A stretch of 64,000 nt of DNA from Herbihabitans rhizosphaerae. Its GTDB lineage: Bacteria; Actinomycetota; Actinomycetes; Mycobacteriales; Pseudonocardiaceae. The stretch lies in NCBI RefSeq assembly GCF_004216555.1, contig NZ_SGWQ01000006.1, positions 248,001 through 312,000 of the forward strand, written 5' to 3'. Positions 44,444 to 54,007 of the stretch are shown here, one piece after another. The notes below the pieces were generated by a model. It searched no databases. It had not been told where the DNA came from and saw nothing but the letters and a program-made list of their open reading frames with translations. The position numbers and the translations under genes are program-made. The first letter of the stretch is position 1. The number at the start of each line of letters is the position of its first letter.

Positions 44444-46090
44444 TCATTCCACCTCGACCGCCATCAGATCAAGGCCCAATACCGGAGTGACCCGCACCTT
44501 GCGCAGCCGCGTCGACCAACCGTGCGGCGTCGCGTTGTTCCACAGCGGGATCACCGGCATGTCCGCCGCGATCAACTGCTCGGCCTCGCGGTAGAGCCGG
44601 TAGGCCTCCGACGGGTTCGTGCCGTGCGCCGCCTCGGCGGCGGCCAGCTTCTGGTCCACCGCGGGGTTGGTGTAGCGGCCGTCGTTGAACGGCGCGCCGG
44701 TGCGGTAGATCGGGGTCAGGAAGTTCTGCACGTCCGGATAGTCGGCCTGCCACCCGCTCCGGAAGATCGCCGTGTGCTGCTTGGCGTTCTTCTTCTCGAG
44801 CAGCTCCCTGATCTCCACCGGCTTGAACACGCAGTCGGCGCCGAGGGTGTTGCGGATCTGGTTGCAGACCGCCTCGACCCACTCCTTGTGGCCACTCTGC
44901 GCATTCGAGATCAGCTCGATCGGCCCGGCGAAACCGGAACGCTGGAACAGCTCCTTGGCCTTTGTCGGGTTGTACTCGCAGTACTCGGCGCACGCGCCGT
45001 CGGTCCACCCCGGCAGACCCGGCGCGCCGTAGCCCTTCAACGGCTTGCGGTCGCCGGCGAAGACCGTCTCGGTGATCTTCTTGCGGTCGATCGCCATCGA
45101 GATCGCCCTGCGCAGATCCGGATTGGCGAACTTCGGGTCGTAGAGCGGGAAGACCAGGGTCTGGTTGGCCAGCCGGTCCGCGCTCGCGCTCCGGCCGCGC
45201 AACTCGGTCTTGTACCGCCCGCCGGCGAGCTTGGACGGCGGGATCTCGCCGATGAAGTCCACCTCGTTGGTCATCAGGCTCGCGTACCCGGCCTCCTGGC
45301 CGGCGCCGAACCGGAAGCGCACCTGCCTGACCTTCGGCTTGGGGCCCGAATACTGCTCGAACCGGGCGAGCACGACCTCACTGCCCGGTACCCGGCTGAC
45401 GAACTGGAACGGGCCGTTGCCGACCGGCTTCAACTCGAAGGACGCCCGATCCTTGAAGAACGCGTCCGGCAGCGGGGAGAACAGCGGGTCGCCGAGCAGT
45501 TTCACGAAGGTCGCGCTCGGCTGGGCGAGGTCGACGGTGAAGGTGGAATCGTCGACCACCTTCAAGCCGGCCATCTCGCGCACCGCGCTGCCCGGCGCGC
45601 GGACCTCCGGATAGCCGGCGATCTGCTCGAAGTAGCCGGCACCCTGTTGGCCGTTGGCCGCCGCGGCGGTGAAGTTCCACGCGTCGACGTAGTTCTTGGC
45701 CGTGACCGGGGTGCCGTCGTGGAACCGCCAGCCCGGCTTGAGCTTGATCGTCAGCCGCTTGCCGTCGGCGCCGACCTCCCAGCTCTGCGCGTGCGCCGGC
45801 TTGATCTCGTTGGTGCCGGGCTCCTGCTCGACCAGACCGGTGAACAGCGCGTCGATGATCTGCTGGCCGCCCGGGTCCGTGGTGTTGCCCGGCACCAGCG
45901 GGTTGTCCGGCTCGGTGCCCCACACGGTGATCGCGGCGTTCAGGTTCGCCGGCGCCGGAGGACGGGACGTGGTCGTCGTGGCCGCCGGGTCGACGCTCGC
46001 CGTGCCGGCGACCGTCGTGCTGCATCCGCCGAGGGCGACCACCAGCGCGCCCACCACACCGAATGTCCACAGTGGACGCTGAGATCTCAT
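44444..46090 (-). CDS. Oligopeptide-binding lipoprotein, copy 3 (divergent)
   Basis: A 548-residue SBP family 5 lipoprotein with lipobox ALGGC near residue 23 and a Thr/Ser-rich linker (ATTTTSRPPAPANLN). Family core segments match copies 1 and 2 (DNPLVPGNTTDPGGQQIID, RRAISMAIDRKKI), but many residues differ, so ligand choice may too. ATG 46090 gives the typical signal peptide; the ORF open upstream is not family-like. Confidence 0.92.
   Translation of the reverse strand: MRSQRPLWTFGVVGALVVALGGCSTTVAGTASVDPAATTTTSRPPAPANLNAAITVWGTEPDNPLVPGNTTDPGGQQIIDALFTGLVEQEPGTNEIKPAHAQSWEVGADGKRLTIKLKPGWRFHDGTPVTAKNYVDAWNFTAAAANGQQGAGYFEQIAGYPEVRAPGSAVREMAGLKVVDDSTFTVDLAQPSATFVKLLGDPLFSPLPDAFFKDRASFELKPVGNGPFQFVSRVPGSEVVLARFEQYSGPKPKVRQVRFRFGAGQEAGYASLMTNEVDFIGEIPPSKLAGGRYKTELRGRSASADRLANQTLVFPLYDPKFANPDLRRAISMAIDRKKITETVFAGDRKPLKGYGAPGLPGWTDGACAEYCEYNPTKAKELFQRSGFAGPIELISNAQSGHKEWVEAVCNQIRNTLGADCVFKPVEIRELLEKKNAKQHTAIFRSGWQADYPDVQNFLTPIYRTGAPFNDGRYTNPAVDQKLAAAEAAHGTNPSEAYRLYREAEQLIAADMPVIPLWNNATPHGWSTRLRKVRVTPVLGLDLMAVEVE
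46065..46077. repeat. GTCCACWGTGGAC palindrome, copy 6
   Basis: GTCCACAGTGGAC in the signal-peptide codons of binding-protein copy 3, thirteen bases from the start codon. Confidence 0.8.
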
Positions 46091-46109
46091 GTCGCCAAAG
46101 TAGCCGAGA

Positions 46110-47072
46110 TCAGGCGAGGGAAAGCGCGATTCCGTCCAAGATGTCGTGCTCGCTGACGACCATCTCGGCGATGCCCGCGCTCTTCGCGAGCAAGTCGCCG
46201 AGTACCCGCACGACGACCCCGCCACCGCCGATCACGTCCACCCGGCCGGGGTGGATCGAGCCGATCGCGGCCCGCTCGTCGTGCGTCTTGGACAGCAGAC
46301 CGTCCACAGTGGACTTGAGCTGCTCCTGCGGGAGCCGGGACAGGTGCACCTGCTCCGGGTCGTACTCGTCCAGACCCTGTGCGACCGCGGACAACGTGGT
46401 GACCGTGCCGGCCACGCCGACCCAGGTGCGCGCGCCCGAGGTGTCCACCGCGGCGAACGCGTCGGCCAGGATCGACTCCGCCAGGTTCTCCGCCTCGGTG
46501 ACCTGCTCGCGGCTCGGCGGCGCGCCGTCCGGCGTGGTCAGGCAGCGCTCGGTGATCCGGACGCAGCCGATGTCCACCGAACGGGCCGCGGTCACGTCGG
46601 CGCGCGCGCCGTCCCAGGTGCCGACCACCACCTCGGTCGAGCCACCGCCGACGTCCACCACGACGAACGGGCCGTCGTCCGGGTCGAGGTCGCCGACCGC
46701 GCCGGTGAACGACAGCCGCGCCTCCTCGTCGCCGGTGATCACCTCGGCCTCGACGCCGAGCACCTCGCGGGTCATGGCGAAGAACTCGTCGCGGTTGCCG
46801 GCGTCGCGGGTGGCCGAGGTGGCCACCATGCGCACCCGCTCGGCACCCTTGCGGCGCAGGATCGCCGTGTAGTCGGCCAGCGCGTCCCGGGTGCGCTTCA
46901 ACGCTTGCGGGGCAAGGACTCCGGTGGCGTCCACGCCCTCGCCGAGGCGCACGACCCGCATCTCGCGGTGCACGTCACGCAGCCAGGACGTGCCGTCCTC
47001 GCGCACCGTCACGTCCGCCACGAGCAGGCGGATGGAGTTCGTTCCACAGTCGATCGCGGCAACCCTTGGCAT
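46110..47072 (-). CDS. ppx: Exopolyphosphatase / Ppx-GppA family phosphatase
   Basis: A 320-residue actin-fold phosphatase for polyphosphate or (p)ppGpp. The phosphate-1 motif is AAIDCGTNSIRLLVAD; a second motif is VVDVGGGSTEVVVG; TWVGVAGTVTTLSA comes later. This short, single-module form matches mycobacterial members encoded near eno and DUF501. It contains one GTCCACWGTGGAC palindrome (46302-46314). Confidence 0.93.
   Translation of the reverse strand: MPRVAAIDCGTNSIRLLVADVTVREDGTSWLRDVHREMRVVRLGEGVDATGVLAPQALKRTRDALADYTAILRRKGAERVRMVATSATRDAGNRDEFFAMTREVLGVEAEVITGDEEARLSFTGAVGDLDPDDGPFVVVDVGGGSTEVVVGTWDGARADVTAARSVDIGCVRITERCLTTPDGAPPSREQVTEAENLAESILADAFAAVDTSGARTWVGVAGTVTTLSAVAQGLDEYDPEQVHLSRLPQEQLKSTVDGLLSKTHDERAAIGSIHPGRVDVIGGGGVVVRVLGDLLAKSAGIAEMVVSEHDILDGIALSLA
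46302..46314. repeat. GTCCACWGTGGAC palindrome, copy 7
   Basis: GTCCACAGTGGAC inside the exopolyphosphatase gene, encoding part of KSTVDGLL. Confidence 0.8.
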
Positions 47073-47091
47073 GCCGCCACCTTATGTGGTC

Positions 47092-48351
47092 TCAGCCGCA
47101 GGAGGGCGGCGGCGTCGTGCTGCCCGGCGGGGGTGTCGTAGGCGCCGGCTTGGTGCCCGGCAACGGCGTGGTCGAACTCGGCGGCGTGGTCGAGCCCGGC
47201 GGCACGCTCGGCGACGTCGGGGTCGGCGTCGGGCATGGGGTCGTCGTCGGCGGCGTGGTCGGCGTGCTCGACGGCGGGGTGGTCGGCGTGCTCGACGGCG
47301 GGGTAGTCGGCGTGCTTGTCGGCGGCTGCGGGCCCGGACCGGGGCCAGGTCCCGGCGGCGGGCCCTGGCCTGGGCCACCCGGCCCAGGCGGCAGCGGTGC
47401 GCCCGGCGCCGGCGGGAACACCGGCGGCTGCGGCTGGCGCGCCGCGAGGATGTCCGGGTTCGGGTTGCCCACCGGCGCGACCGTGTCCGACGGCAGCGGG
47501 GTGACACCTCGGGCGTACGCGTCGGCCCAGATCAGCACGGTGCGCACGTAGGAGTCGGAGTGGTTGTAGCGGAACACGGCCTGGGCCCGCTGGCCCGGAT
47601 CGCGGAGGTCCCCGCCGCCGGCGCACAGGTAGCGGCCGGAGGCGACCGTGGCGTCGTAGATGTTGTGCGGGTTGGACACGCCGTCGCCGTTGCCGTCCGA
47701 GGCGTAGCCGCGCCAGGTGGTCGGGATGAACTGCATCGGGCCGACCGCGCGGTCCCACACGGTGTCACCGTCGAACACGCCGCCGTCGCTGTCGGAGATC
47801 GAGGCGAACCCGGCGCCGTTCAGCGCGGGGCCGACGATCGGGGACGCGGTGTTACCGGCCGCGTCGACCCGCCCGCCGCGGGCGTGGTTGGACTCGATGC
47901 GGCCGATGCTGGCCAGCAGCGGCCAGTCGAGGTGGCAGCTGGGCTGCATGGCGGCGAGCTTCTCGGCCGCGCGAAGGTAGGCCTGCAGCGCGGAACCCGG
48001 GATGCCGGTCGGGCCGTTCGGCAGGATCACCAGCGGGCCGACCTGGCCGACCAGCTTGGTCGGGTCGCCGGCGTCGCGCAGCACGTCCTCGCCGATCTGC
48101 TGCGCCTCCGGCTTGGTGCCGTCGACGCCCAGGGTGTCGGGATCGTCCGGGAAGGCCTGCCCGGCGAACCGGGCGCCCTCGTTGGGCTTCTCGCCGTGCC
48201 GCATGCCGTCCATCCAGCCCGCGGCGGCGTTGGTGGCGAACACGGCGGGCACCATCAGCGCGGTCCAGGTGAGGACCCCGGCCACGAGTTGCCGTCGCTG
48301 CCGGACCGGCTCGCTTGGTCCGTCCTTGGGTTTCCTACTCGCCCTCGCCAC
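47092..48351 (-). CDS. Lytic transglycosylase with Pro/Thr-rich tail
   Basis: A 419-residue cell-wall enzyme. After a basic start comes one membrane/signal segment (LVAGVLTWTALMVPAVFATN). The transglycosylase domain spans about 110-290: LLASIGRIESNHARGG (catalytic Glu), VGPMQFIPTTW, and an Asn/Asp-rich DGNGDGVSNPHNIYDA. The tail (from about 320) is Pro/Thr/Ser-rich with 8-residue repeats PPSSTPTT. It cleaves peptidoglycan glycan chains outside the membrane. GTG 48351 has GGGAGGA about 8 bp upstream. Confidence 0.9.
   Translation of the reverse strand: MARASRKPKDGPSEPVRQRRQLVAGVLTWTALMVPAVFATNAAAGWMDGMRHGEKPNEGARFAGQAFPDDPDTLGVDGTKPEAQQIGEDVLRDAGDPTKLVGQVGPLVILPNGPTGIPGSALQAYLRAAEKLAAMQPSCHLDWPLLASIGRIESNHARGGRVDAAGNTASPIVGPALNGAGFASISDSDGGVFDGDTVWDRAVGPMQFIPTTWRGYASDGNGDGVSNPHNIYDATVASGRYLCAGGGDLRDPGQRAQAVFRYNHSDSYVRTVLIWADAYARGVTPLPSDTVAPVGNPNPDILAARQPQPPVFPPAPGAPLPPGPGGPGQGPPPGPGPGPGPQPPTSTPTTPPSSTPTTPPSSTPTTPPTTTPCPTPTPTSPSVPPGSTTPPSSTTPLPGTKPAPTTPPPGSTTPPPSCG
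47245..47330. repeat. 24-bp tandem repeat in the transglycosylase tail
   Basis: Three to four near-identical units beginning GTGGTCGGCGTGCTCGACGG on the plus strand. They encode the PPSSTPTT octapeptide on the minus strand. Copy number may vary between strains. Confidence 0.75.
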
Positions 48352-48592
48352 GCTAAACGTCCTCCCACCACATCGTCCGGCGGACCGCACGGTCGTTATC
48401 GGTTAGCAGGACCGTCCTGTCACCGCCGTCCACCGTGCCTACCAGACGGAACCACCAACGAACCAGGTTGCACGCACCGCCCGCCAGTTTTCTACGGGTG
48501 CGCGGACTATTGCGGTACCCGTTTTTGTCAGCCGAACGCCACCCGCCGTCGCGCGTTCATCCCGCCTTCAGTTCACGCCGACATGCGGGACA

Positions 48593-48836
48593 GTGAGCGA
48601 CATGGACGACTTCTCCAGCATCGAGGTCGACACCGGCGAGACCACGATTCACGTGCGGACGCACGGCTCCGGACCGCCGGTGCTGTTGCTGCACGGCTTT
48701 CCGCAGACCCACCTGATGTGGCGCGATGTCGCGCCACCGCTGGCCGACCGGTTCACGGTCATGTGCGCCGACCTGCGCGGGAATCGACCGCAAGCACGCC
48801 GACGACGGCGGTCCGCTCGCGCCTGATCCGCCGCCG
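48593..48836 (+). pseudogene. Alpha/beta hydrolase (haloacetate dehalogenase-like) with internal deletion
   Basis: The N-terminal part is clear: VLLLHGFPQTHLMWRDV, then FTVMCADLRG. There the frame jumps directly to GIDRKHADDGG, which in dehalogenase-type relatives lies some 140-150 residues later. The nucleophile region is gone, so the product cannot be active. The junction lies near 48780. Start is GTG 48593 or ATG 48602. It ends against the DUF501 gene. Confidence 0.65.
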
Positions 48837-49313
48837 TCACCGAGCGGCGCAGTCGCCGGAGGGCCACAGGTCGGCGAGCAGCTCCATGGTTTCGTCACCG
48901 AACGGATTCACGCCGGGGCCGCGGGCCAGGGTGTGCGCCAGGTGCACGTGCAGGCATTTGACCCGGCTCGGCATGCCACCGGCGCTCACGTCGGTGCCGA
49001 GCGGCTCGATCGCGTCGCGGTCGGCGAGGTAGGACTCGTGCGCGCTCCGGTAGGCCTCGGCCAGGTCGGCGTCCTCGTCCAGCCGCGCGGTCATCTCCCG
49101 CATCACGCCGTTGCCCTCCAGCGTGCTCACCAGCGACGTCAGCCGCGGACACGTGAGGTAGTACAACGTCGGGAACGGCGTGCCGTCCTCCAGCCGAGGG
49201 TGGGTCTGCACCACCGAGGGGTGACCGCTCGGACAGCGCGCGGCGACCGCCCGAAGCCCACGCGGCGGGCGGCCGAGCTGCTCGGCCACCACCGCCGCGT
49301 CCGCCTCGGTCAC
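48837..49313 (-). CDS. DUF501 family protein
   Basis: About 158 residues. Family marks are EQLGRPPRGLRAVAARCPSG, TPFPTLYYLTCPRLTSLVST, GGMPSRVKCLHVHLAH and GPGVNPFGDE. The Cys and His positions suggest a metal site. It follows the FtsB-like gene in the same order as in mycobacteria. The start is uncertain: GTG 49313 fits the family, but the frame is open to 49382, overlapping ftsB. Function unknown. Confidence 0.85.
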   Translation of the reverse strand: MTEADAAVVAEQLGRPPRGLRAVAARCPSGHPSVVQTHPRLEDGTPFPTLYYLTCPRLTSLVSTLEGNGVMREMTARLDEDADLAEAYRSAHESYLADRDAIEPLGTDVSAGGMPSRVKCLHVHLAHTLARGPGVNPFGDETMELLADLWPSGDCAAR

Positions 49314-49342
49314 CGGCTCGAAACCCTTGTGCGCCAACGAGA

Positions 49343-49867
49343 TCAACGCCCCAATACCGAAGACCACAGCTGTTGGTACCACGCCTGCTGCGGAGCCGGC
49401 GCCGGAGCGGGCGCACCGCCCTGCTGACGCAGTTCGTCACCGGGAAGCTGCACGATGTACGGCGTCTCCCCCGGCATCACGTACCGCAGCCGCCTGCGCG
49501 CCTCGGCCTGCACCTGCGCCGGGTCGGACAACTGCGCCTTGCGCGCCTCCAGGTCCGCCACCTGCTCGCGCAACTCCTGGGCCCGCTCCTGCTGGATGCG
49601 CACCTCGGACCGTTGCGTCAGATACGTCCGCAGCGGCACCGCCACCGACAGCGCCAGCGCGCACACCACGATCGCGAACACCGCGGCCCGGCGCGTCGTG
49701 GACAACCCGAACGCGCCCGCGCCGCTCTTGCGCACCGGCCGGGGCTGGGGCGGACCCTCCGGCTCGCGGCGCACTCGACGCGTCGATTCCGGGCGGCGCC
49801 CCGAAGAACTCCTGGGCGAGCGCCGCCTCCGTTCCCGATCCGACCGGTCCGACCCCCTCTCGGCCAC
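49343..49867 (-). CDS. FtsB/DivIC-like septum formation initiator
   Basis: A 174-residue bitopic protein. A long basic cytosolic N-terminus (about 55 residues, rich in Arg/Ser/Pro) precedes one helix (AAVFAIVVCALALSVAVPL). A coiled coil (RIQQERAQELREQVADLEAR) and the DivIC motif (DPAQVQAEARRRLRYVMPGE) follow. The Ala/Pro tail ends in QQAWYQQLWSSVLGR. It links divisome FtsL/FtsQ to septal synthesis. It lies 3 bp after eno. Confidence 0.9.
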   Translation of the reverse strand: MAERGSDRSDRERRRRSPRSSSGRRPESTRRVRREPEGPPQPRPVRKSGAGAFGLSTTRRAAVFAIVVCALALSVAVPLRTYLTQRSEVRIQQERAQELREQVADLEARKAQLSDPAQVQAEARRRLRYVMPGETPYIVQLPGDELRQQGGAPAPAPAPQQAWYQQLWSSVLGR

Positions 49868-49870
49868 GAC

Positions 49871-51214
<1,344 letters not shown>

Positions 51215-51305
51215 TCACCCGGTGGAGGTACGGCCGGACGCGCCGGGTGATCATCCGGTTAGCGGTCGAGGAATCGTTGCGGTGACGCGTACGGTGGAAC
51301 AGATC

Positions 51306-51695
51306 ATGGCTGAACCAGTGGAGCACACGGACAGCGTCGCGGCGTTCCGGCACGCCGAGTCGCTGGTCGAGCAGCGCCGTCCGCTGGAGGCGTTGAAGGC
51401 GCTGCGGCCGGTGCTGGACGCCGAGCCGGACAAGCCGTCGGTGCAGTCGCTCGCCGGACGCGCATACCTCGGTTCGGCCCAGTTGCGGCGGGCCGAGCAG
51501 GCGTTCCAGCGGGTGCTCGAACTCGATCCGACCGACCACTACGCGCGGTTCGCGCTCGGCCGGACGCTGCAGCGCCTCGGCCGGCACACCGAGGCGCTCG
51601 CCCAGCTCCGCATGGCCGTGGCCATGAACCCGCTACCCGAGTACCACGAGGCGCTCGGCGAAGTCAGCGCCCGAATCGCCGTCAACGGCGGCTGA
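51306..51695 (+). CDS. Tetratricopeptide repeat protein
   Basis: A 129-residue helical protein with about three TPR units (SVQSLAGRAYLGSAQLRRAE, HYARFALGRTLQRLGRHTEA). It probably acts as a protein-binding scaffold. ATG 51306 has GGTGGAA upstream; GTG 51281 would add a few residues. It is divergent from eno. Confidence 0.85.
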   Translation: MAEPVEHTDSVAAFRHAESLVEQRRPLEALKALRPVLDAEPDKPSVQSLAGRAYLGSAQLRRAEQAFQRVLELDPTDHYARFALGRTLQRLGRHTEALAQLRMAVAMNPLPEYHEALGEVSARIAVNGG

Positions 51696-51710
51696 CCCCT
51701 CCTGACCTGG

Positions 51711-51742
51711 GTTGGGGACTTTAGCGGGCTAAAGTCCCCAAC
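51711..51742 (+). terminator. Hairpin with the TTTAGC core (third copy)
   Basis: A 15-bp perfect stem: GTTGGGGACTTTAGC (51711-51725) pairs with GCTAAAGTCCCCAAC (51728-51742). It starts 16 bp past the TPR stop. The core is shared with the elements at 208-288 and 14358-14436, but the flanking tract is not. Confidence 0.85.
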
Positions 51743-51880
51743 AGGAGCGGGAAATGCGTGGCCGATTCGCGTCTCAGCGCCGCTTGTGCGCGCGTTCACT
51801 TGGAAAACCGCAGGTCAGCGACGTTTGGCCGAGGCTGTGGATGAATGGGTTGCGCTTGTCGCGATTATGTGCGGGCGTAC

Positions 51881-52123
51881 TTAACCCCGCGGAAGTCCAT
51901 CGACTGGCGCGACGGCGGGCTCCGGCTCCCAGCGCAGCAGGTCGCCTGGCTGGCAGTCGAGCACCTCGCAGAGCGCGGCGAGGGTGGAGAAGCGCACCGC
52001 CTTGGCCCGGCCGTTCTTGAGCACCGCGAGGTTGGCCGGCGTGATCCCGACGCGCTCGGCCAACTCGCCGACCGACATCTTCCGCTTGGCCAGAATCACG
52101 TCGATGTCGACGGTGATCGGCAT
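51881..52123 (-). CDS. Small XRE-type helix-turn-helix regulator (YozG-like)
   Basis: An 80-residue Cro/C1-type protein: DVILAKRKMSVGELAERVGI, then TPANLAVLKNGRAKAVRFST and CQPGDLLRWEPE. Its start overlaps the stop of the DUF2975 gene by one base. Such regulator and membrane-protein pairs are common in Firmicutes and actinobacteria; the role is not known. Confidence 0.9.
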   Translation of the reverse strand: MPITVDIDVILAKRKMSVGELAERVGITPANLAVLKNGRAKAVRFSTLAALCEVLDCQPGDLLRWEPEPAVAPVDGLPRG

Positions 52124-52599
52124 CAGATGACCTCCGCCAACTCGGCACGCATCCGCGCCGCCTGAGCGAGCAGCATCCGCAGCACGAGCAGCACCAGCGC
52201 CACCCCGAAGATCGCCACCGCGACACCGCCGATCATCAGCACGACACCGGGAGCGGCGGCCTCGCCCGGCGCCAGCACGGCACCGAGGGCCAGCGTCAGG
52301 ACCGCCGCCGCCACGATGGCACCGATCATGACATCGACGTACCGGAACGCGTCGCGCGAGAACACGGTCTCGCGCCGAACCATGGTCACCAACTTCCACA
52401 CGCAGACCAAGATCACCTGGGCGGTCACGATGCCCAGAACCATGATCACGAGTATCGAGACGCGCTGGTAGCCGGCGAGGTCGCCCAGCTCCTTCAGGTC
52501 GATCGCGAGCAGCGCCACCATCACCGTCTGCACGAACAACGACCCGGCGAGCAACACCACGATCACCGCGCGAAGCGCACGCACCGTCAGCTTGCCCAT
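52123..52599 (-). CDS. DUF2975 membrane protein
   Basis: A 158-residue protein with four hydrophobic segments (AVIVVLLAGSLFVQTVMVAL, VSILVIMVLGIVTAQVILVC, VMIGAIVAAAVLTLALGAVL, VVLMIGGVAVAIFGVALVLL) and the charged loop RRETVFSRDAFRYVDV typical of the family. It is translationally coupled to the XRE gene. ATG 52599 was preferred to 52623 because GGAGTGGGCG lies just upstream. Confidence 0.88.
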   Translation of the reverse strand: MGKLTVRALRAVIVVLLAGSLFVQTVMVALLAIDLKELGDLAGYQRVSILVIMVLGIVTAQVILVCVWKLVTMVRRETVFSRDAFRYVDVMIGAIVAAAVLTLALGAVLAPGEAAAPGVVLMIGGVAVAIFGVALVLLVLRMLLAQAARMRAELAEVI

Positions 52600-52665
52600 C
52601 GCCCACTCCTTCAATCGACCCACGATTGAAATCTATCGAAAATCGATAGGGTGAGCAAGAGCTGG

Positions 52666-53904
52666 CTACAGCCGGCCGCGGGCCAGTGAGATCAGCCGGT
52701 CCATGATGCGCGCGCCGTCGGCCCGCAGCCCGTTGTGCTCGTACTCGCTGGTCAGCCACGGTCGCAGAGTCGGGATCAGCCGTGCGGTCTCCTCGGAGAG
52801 GGCACGATCGACGTACGGGTCGTTGGCGTAGATCGCCGCCGCGGCGGGCACCTCGCAGGAGCGCAGCACGTCGGCGTCGTACAGCGACGGCCACTCCCAC
52901 GCGGCGAGCAGCTCGGCCGCCTCGCGCAGCGGCGCCAGCTCGGAGTAGTCGGTGAACATCCACGGGAACACGTGCTCGCCGGTGAGCAGCGTCGAGTCCT
53001 CGCCGTACGCGTCCGGCAGCACGCGCTCGGCCGACCACCCCGTGACGCACCCGTCGGAGTAGCTGGACTCGTGGATCGCCGCGTACAACGGGTTGCGCCC
53101 GTTGAACGGCATCAGGTCGGCCAGGTCGTGCCGGAACGACGGCGATGACGGGTCGCGCTCCAGGACGTAGTGCACCCGCTCGGCACCGCCGGACATGCCG
53201 AGCGCGTGGCCGATCTGGCGGAACCGGCGCGGGGTGAGCACGTCGCCGCCCCGCAGCACGATCTCGCCCGCCTCGCACAGGTCCAGGATCTTGCGCACGC
53301 GATCGCGGTCGCCGGGATAGGCGCGGTAGTACTCGCCGTTGATCTCGGTCATCCGCGTGAACGTGGCCCGGTACACCTCGTCGCAGTGCAGGCCGACCGG
53401 CGGCAGCCCGCCGGTGAAGTACACCTCCGCCAGCGAGTCGGGCGCCACCGACAGGTAGTGCAGCGCGCAGAAGCCGCCGAAGGACTGACCGAGCACGCTC
53501 CACCGGTCCACCCCGAGCTCGCGGCGGATCCACTCGGCGTCGGCGACGATCGCGTCGGCGCGGAAGTGCGCGAGGTAGTCGGCCTGCTCCTGAGGTGTGC
53601 GCCCGTCCAGCGTGCCGACGGGGGTGGACCGTCCGGTGCCACGCTGGTCGAGCATGAGTACCCGGTGGTCGGCAAGCGTGCGATCCAGCCACGGCGGATT
53701 CAGCGGCACGCGCGACGGGCGGGGCGCCTCCTGGCCCGGCCCGCCCTGCAGGAACACCAGCAGCGGCCGGTCGCGCCCGTCCGGGTCGGCGACCTCGCGC
53801 GCGAAGACGGTGATCTGCTCGCCGTCGGGAGCGGAATGGTCGAGCGGCACGCGGAACTCGTGCTCGGTGAGTAACAGCCCGGGGATCTTCACGGTGTCAG
53901 CCAT
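52666..53904 (-). CDS. Proline iminopeptidase-like alpha/beta hydrolase (S33)
   Basis: A 412-residue peptidase. LQGGPGQEAPRPS is the oxyanion loop, MLDQRGTGRSTPV follows, the nucleophile Ser is in LGQSFGGFCAL, and a late Tyr-Glu-His cluster SEYEHNGLR ends the fold. It removes N-terminal proline or related residues in the cytosol, which could complement peptide uptake. ATG 53904 was chosen over 53922 on family length. Confidence 0.88.
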   Translation of the reverse strand: MADTVKIPGLLLTEHEFRVPLDHSAPDGEQITVFAREVADPDGRDRPLLVFLQGGPGQEAPRPSRVPLNPPWLDRTLADHRVLMLDQRGTGRSTPVGTLDGRTPQEQADYLAHFRADAIVADAEWIRRELGVDRWSVLGQSFGGFCALHYLSVAPDSLAEVYFTGGLPPVGLHCDEVYRATFTRMTEINGEYYRAYPGDRDRVRKILDLCEAGEIVLRGGDVLTPRRFRQIGHALGMSGGAERVHYVLERDPSSPSFRHDLADLMPFNGRNPLYAAIHESSYSDGCVTGWSAERVLPDAYGEDSTLLTGEHVFPWMFTDYSELAPLREAAELLAAWEWPSLYDADVLRSCEVPAAAAIYANDPYVDRALSEETARLIPTLRPWLTSEYEHNGLRADGARIMDRLISLARGRL

Positions 53905-54007
53905 GACACAACACACTGCCACTCGCCGAGGTCCTGTTGCAGTCCGTAAGCACCGTGCAATAAATCGTCCCGAAGGGCCCGTGCCACCAGCGCCGGAAGG
54001 AACCGGG

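Noticed and set aside
47245-47330. Possible CRISPR-like array
   Set aside because: The repeats adjoin directly without spacers and encode an in-frame octapeptide.
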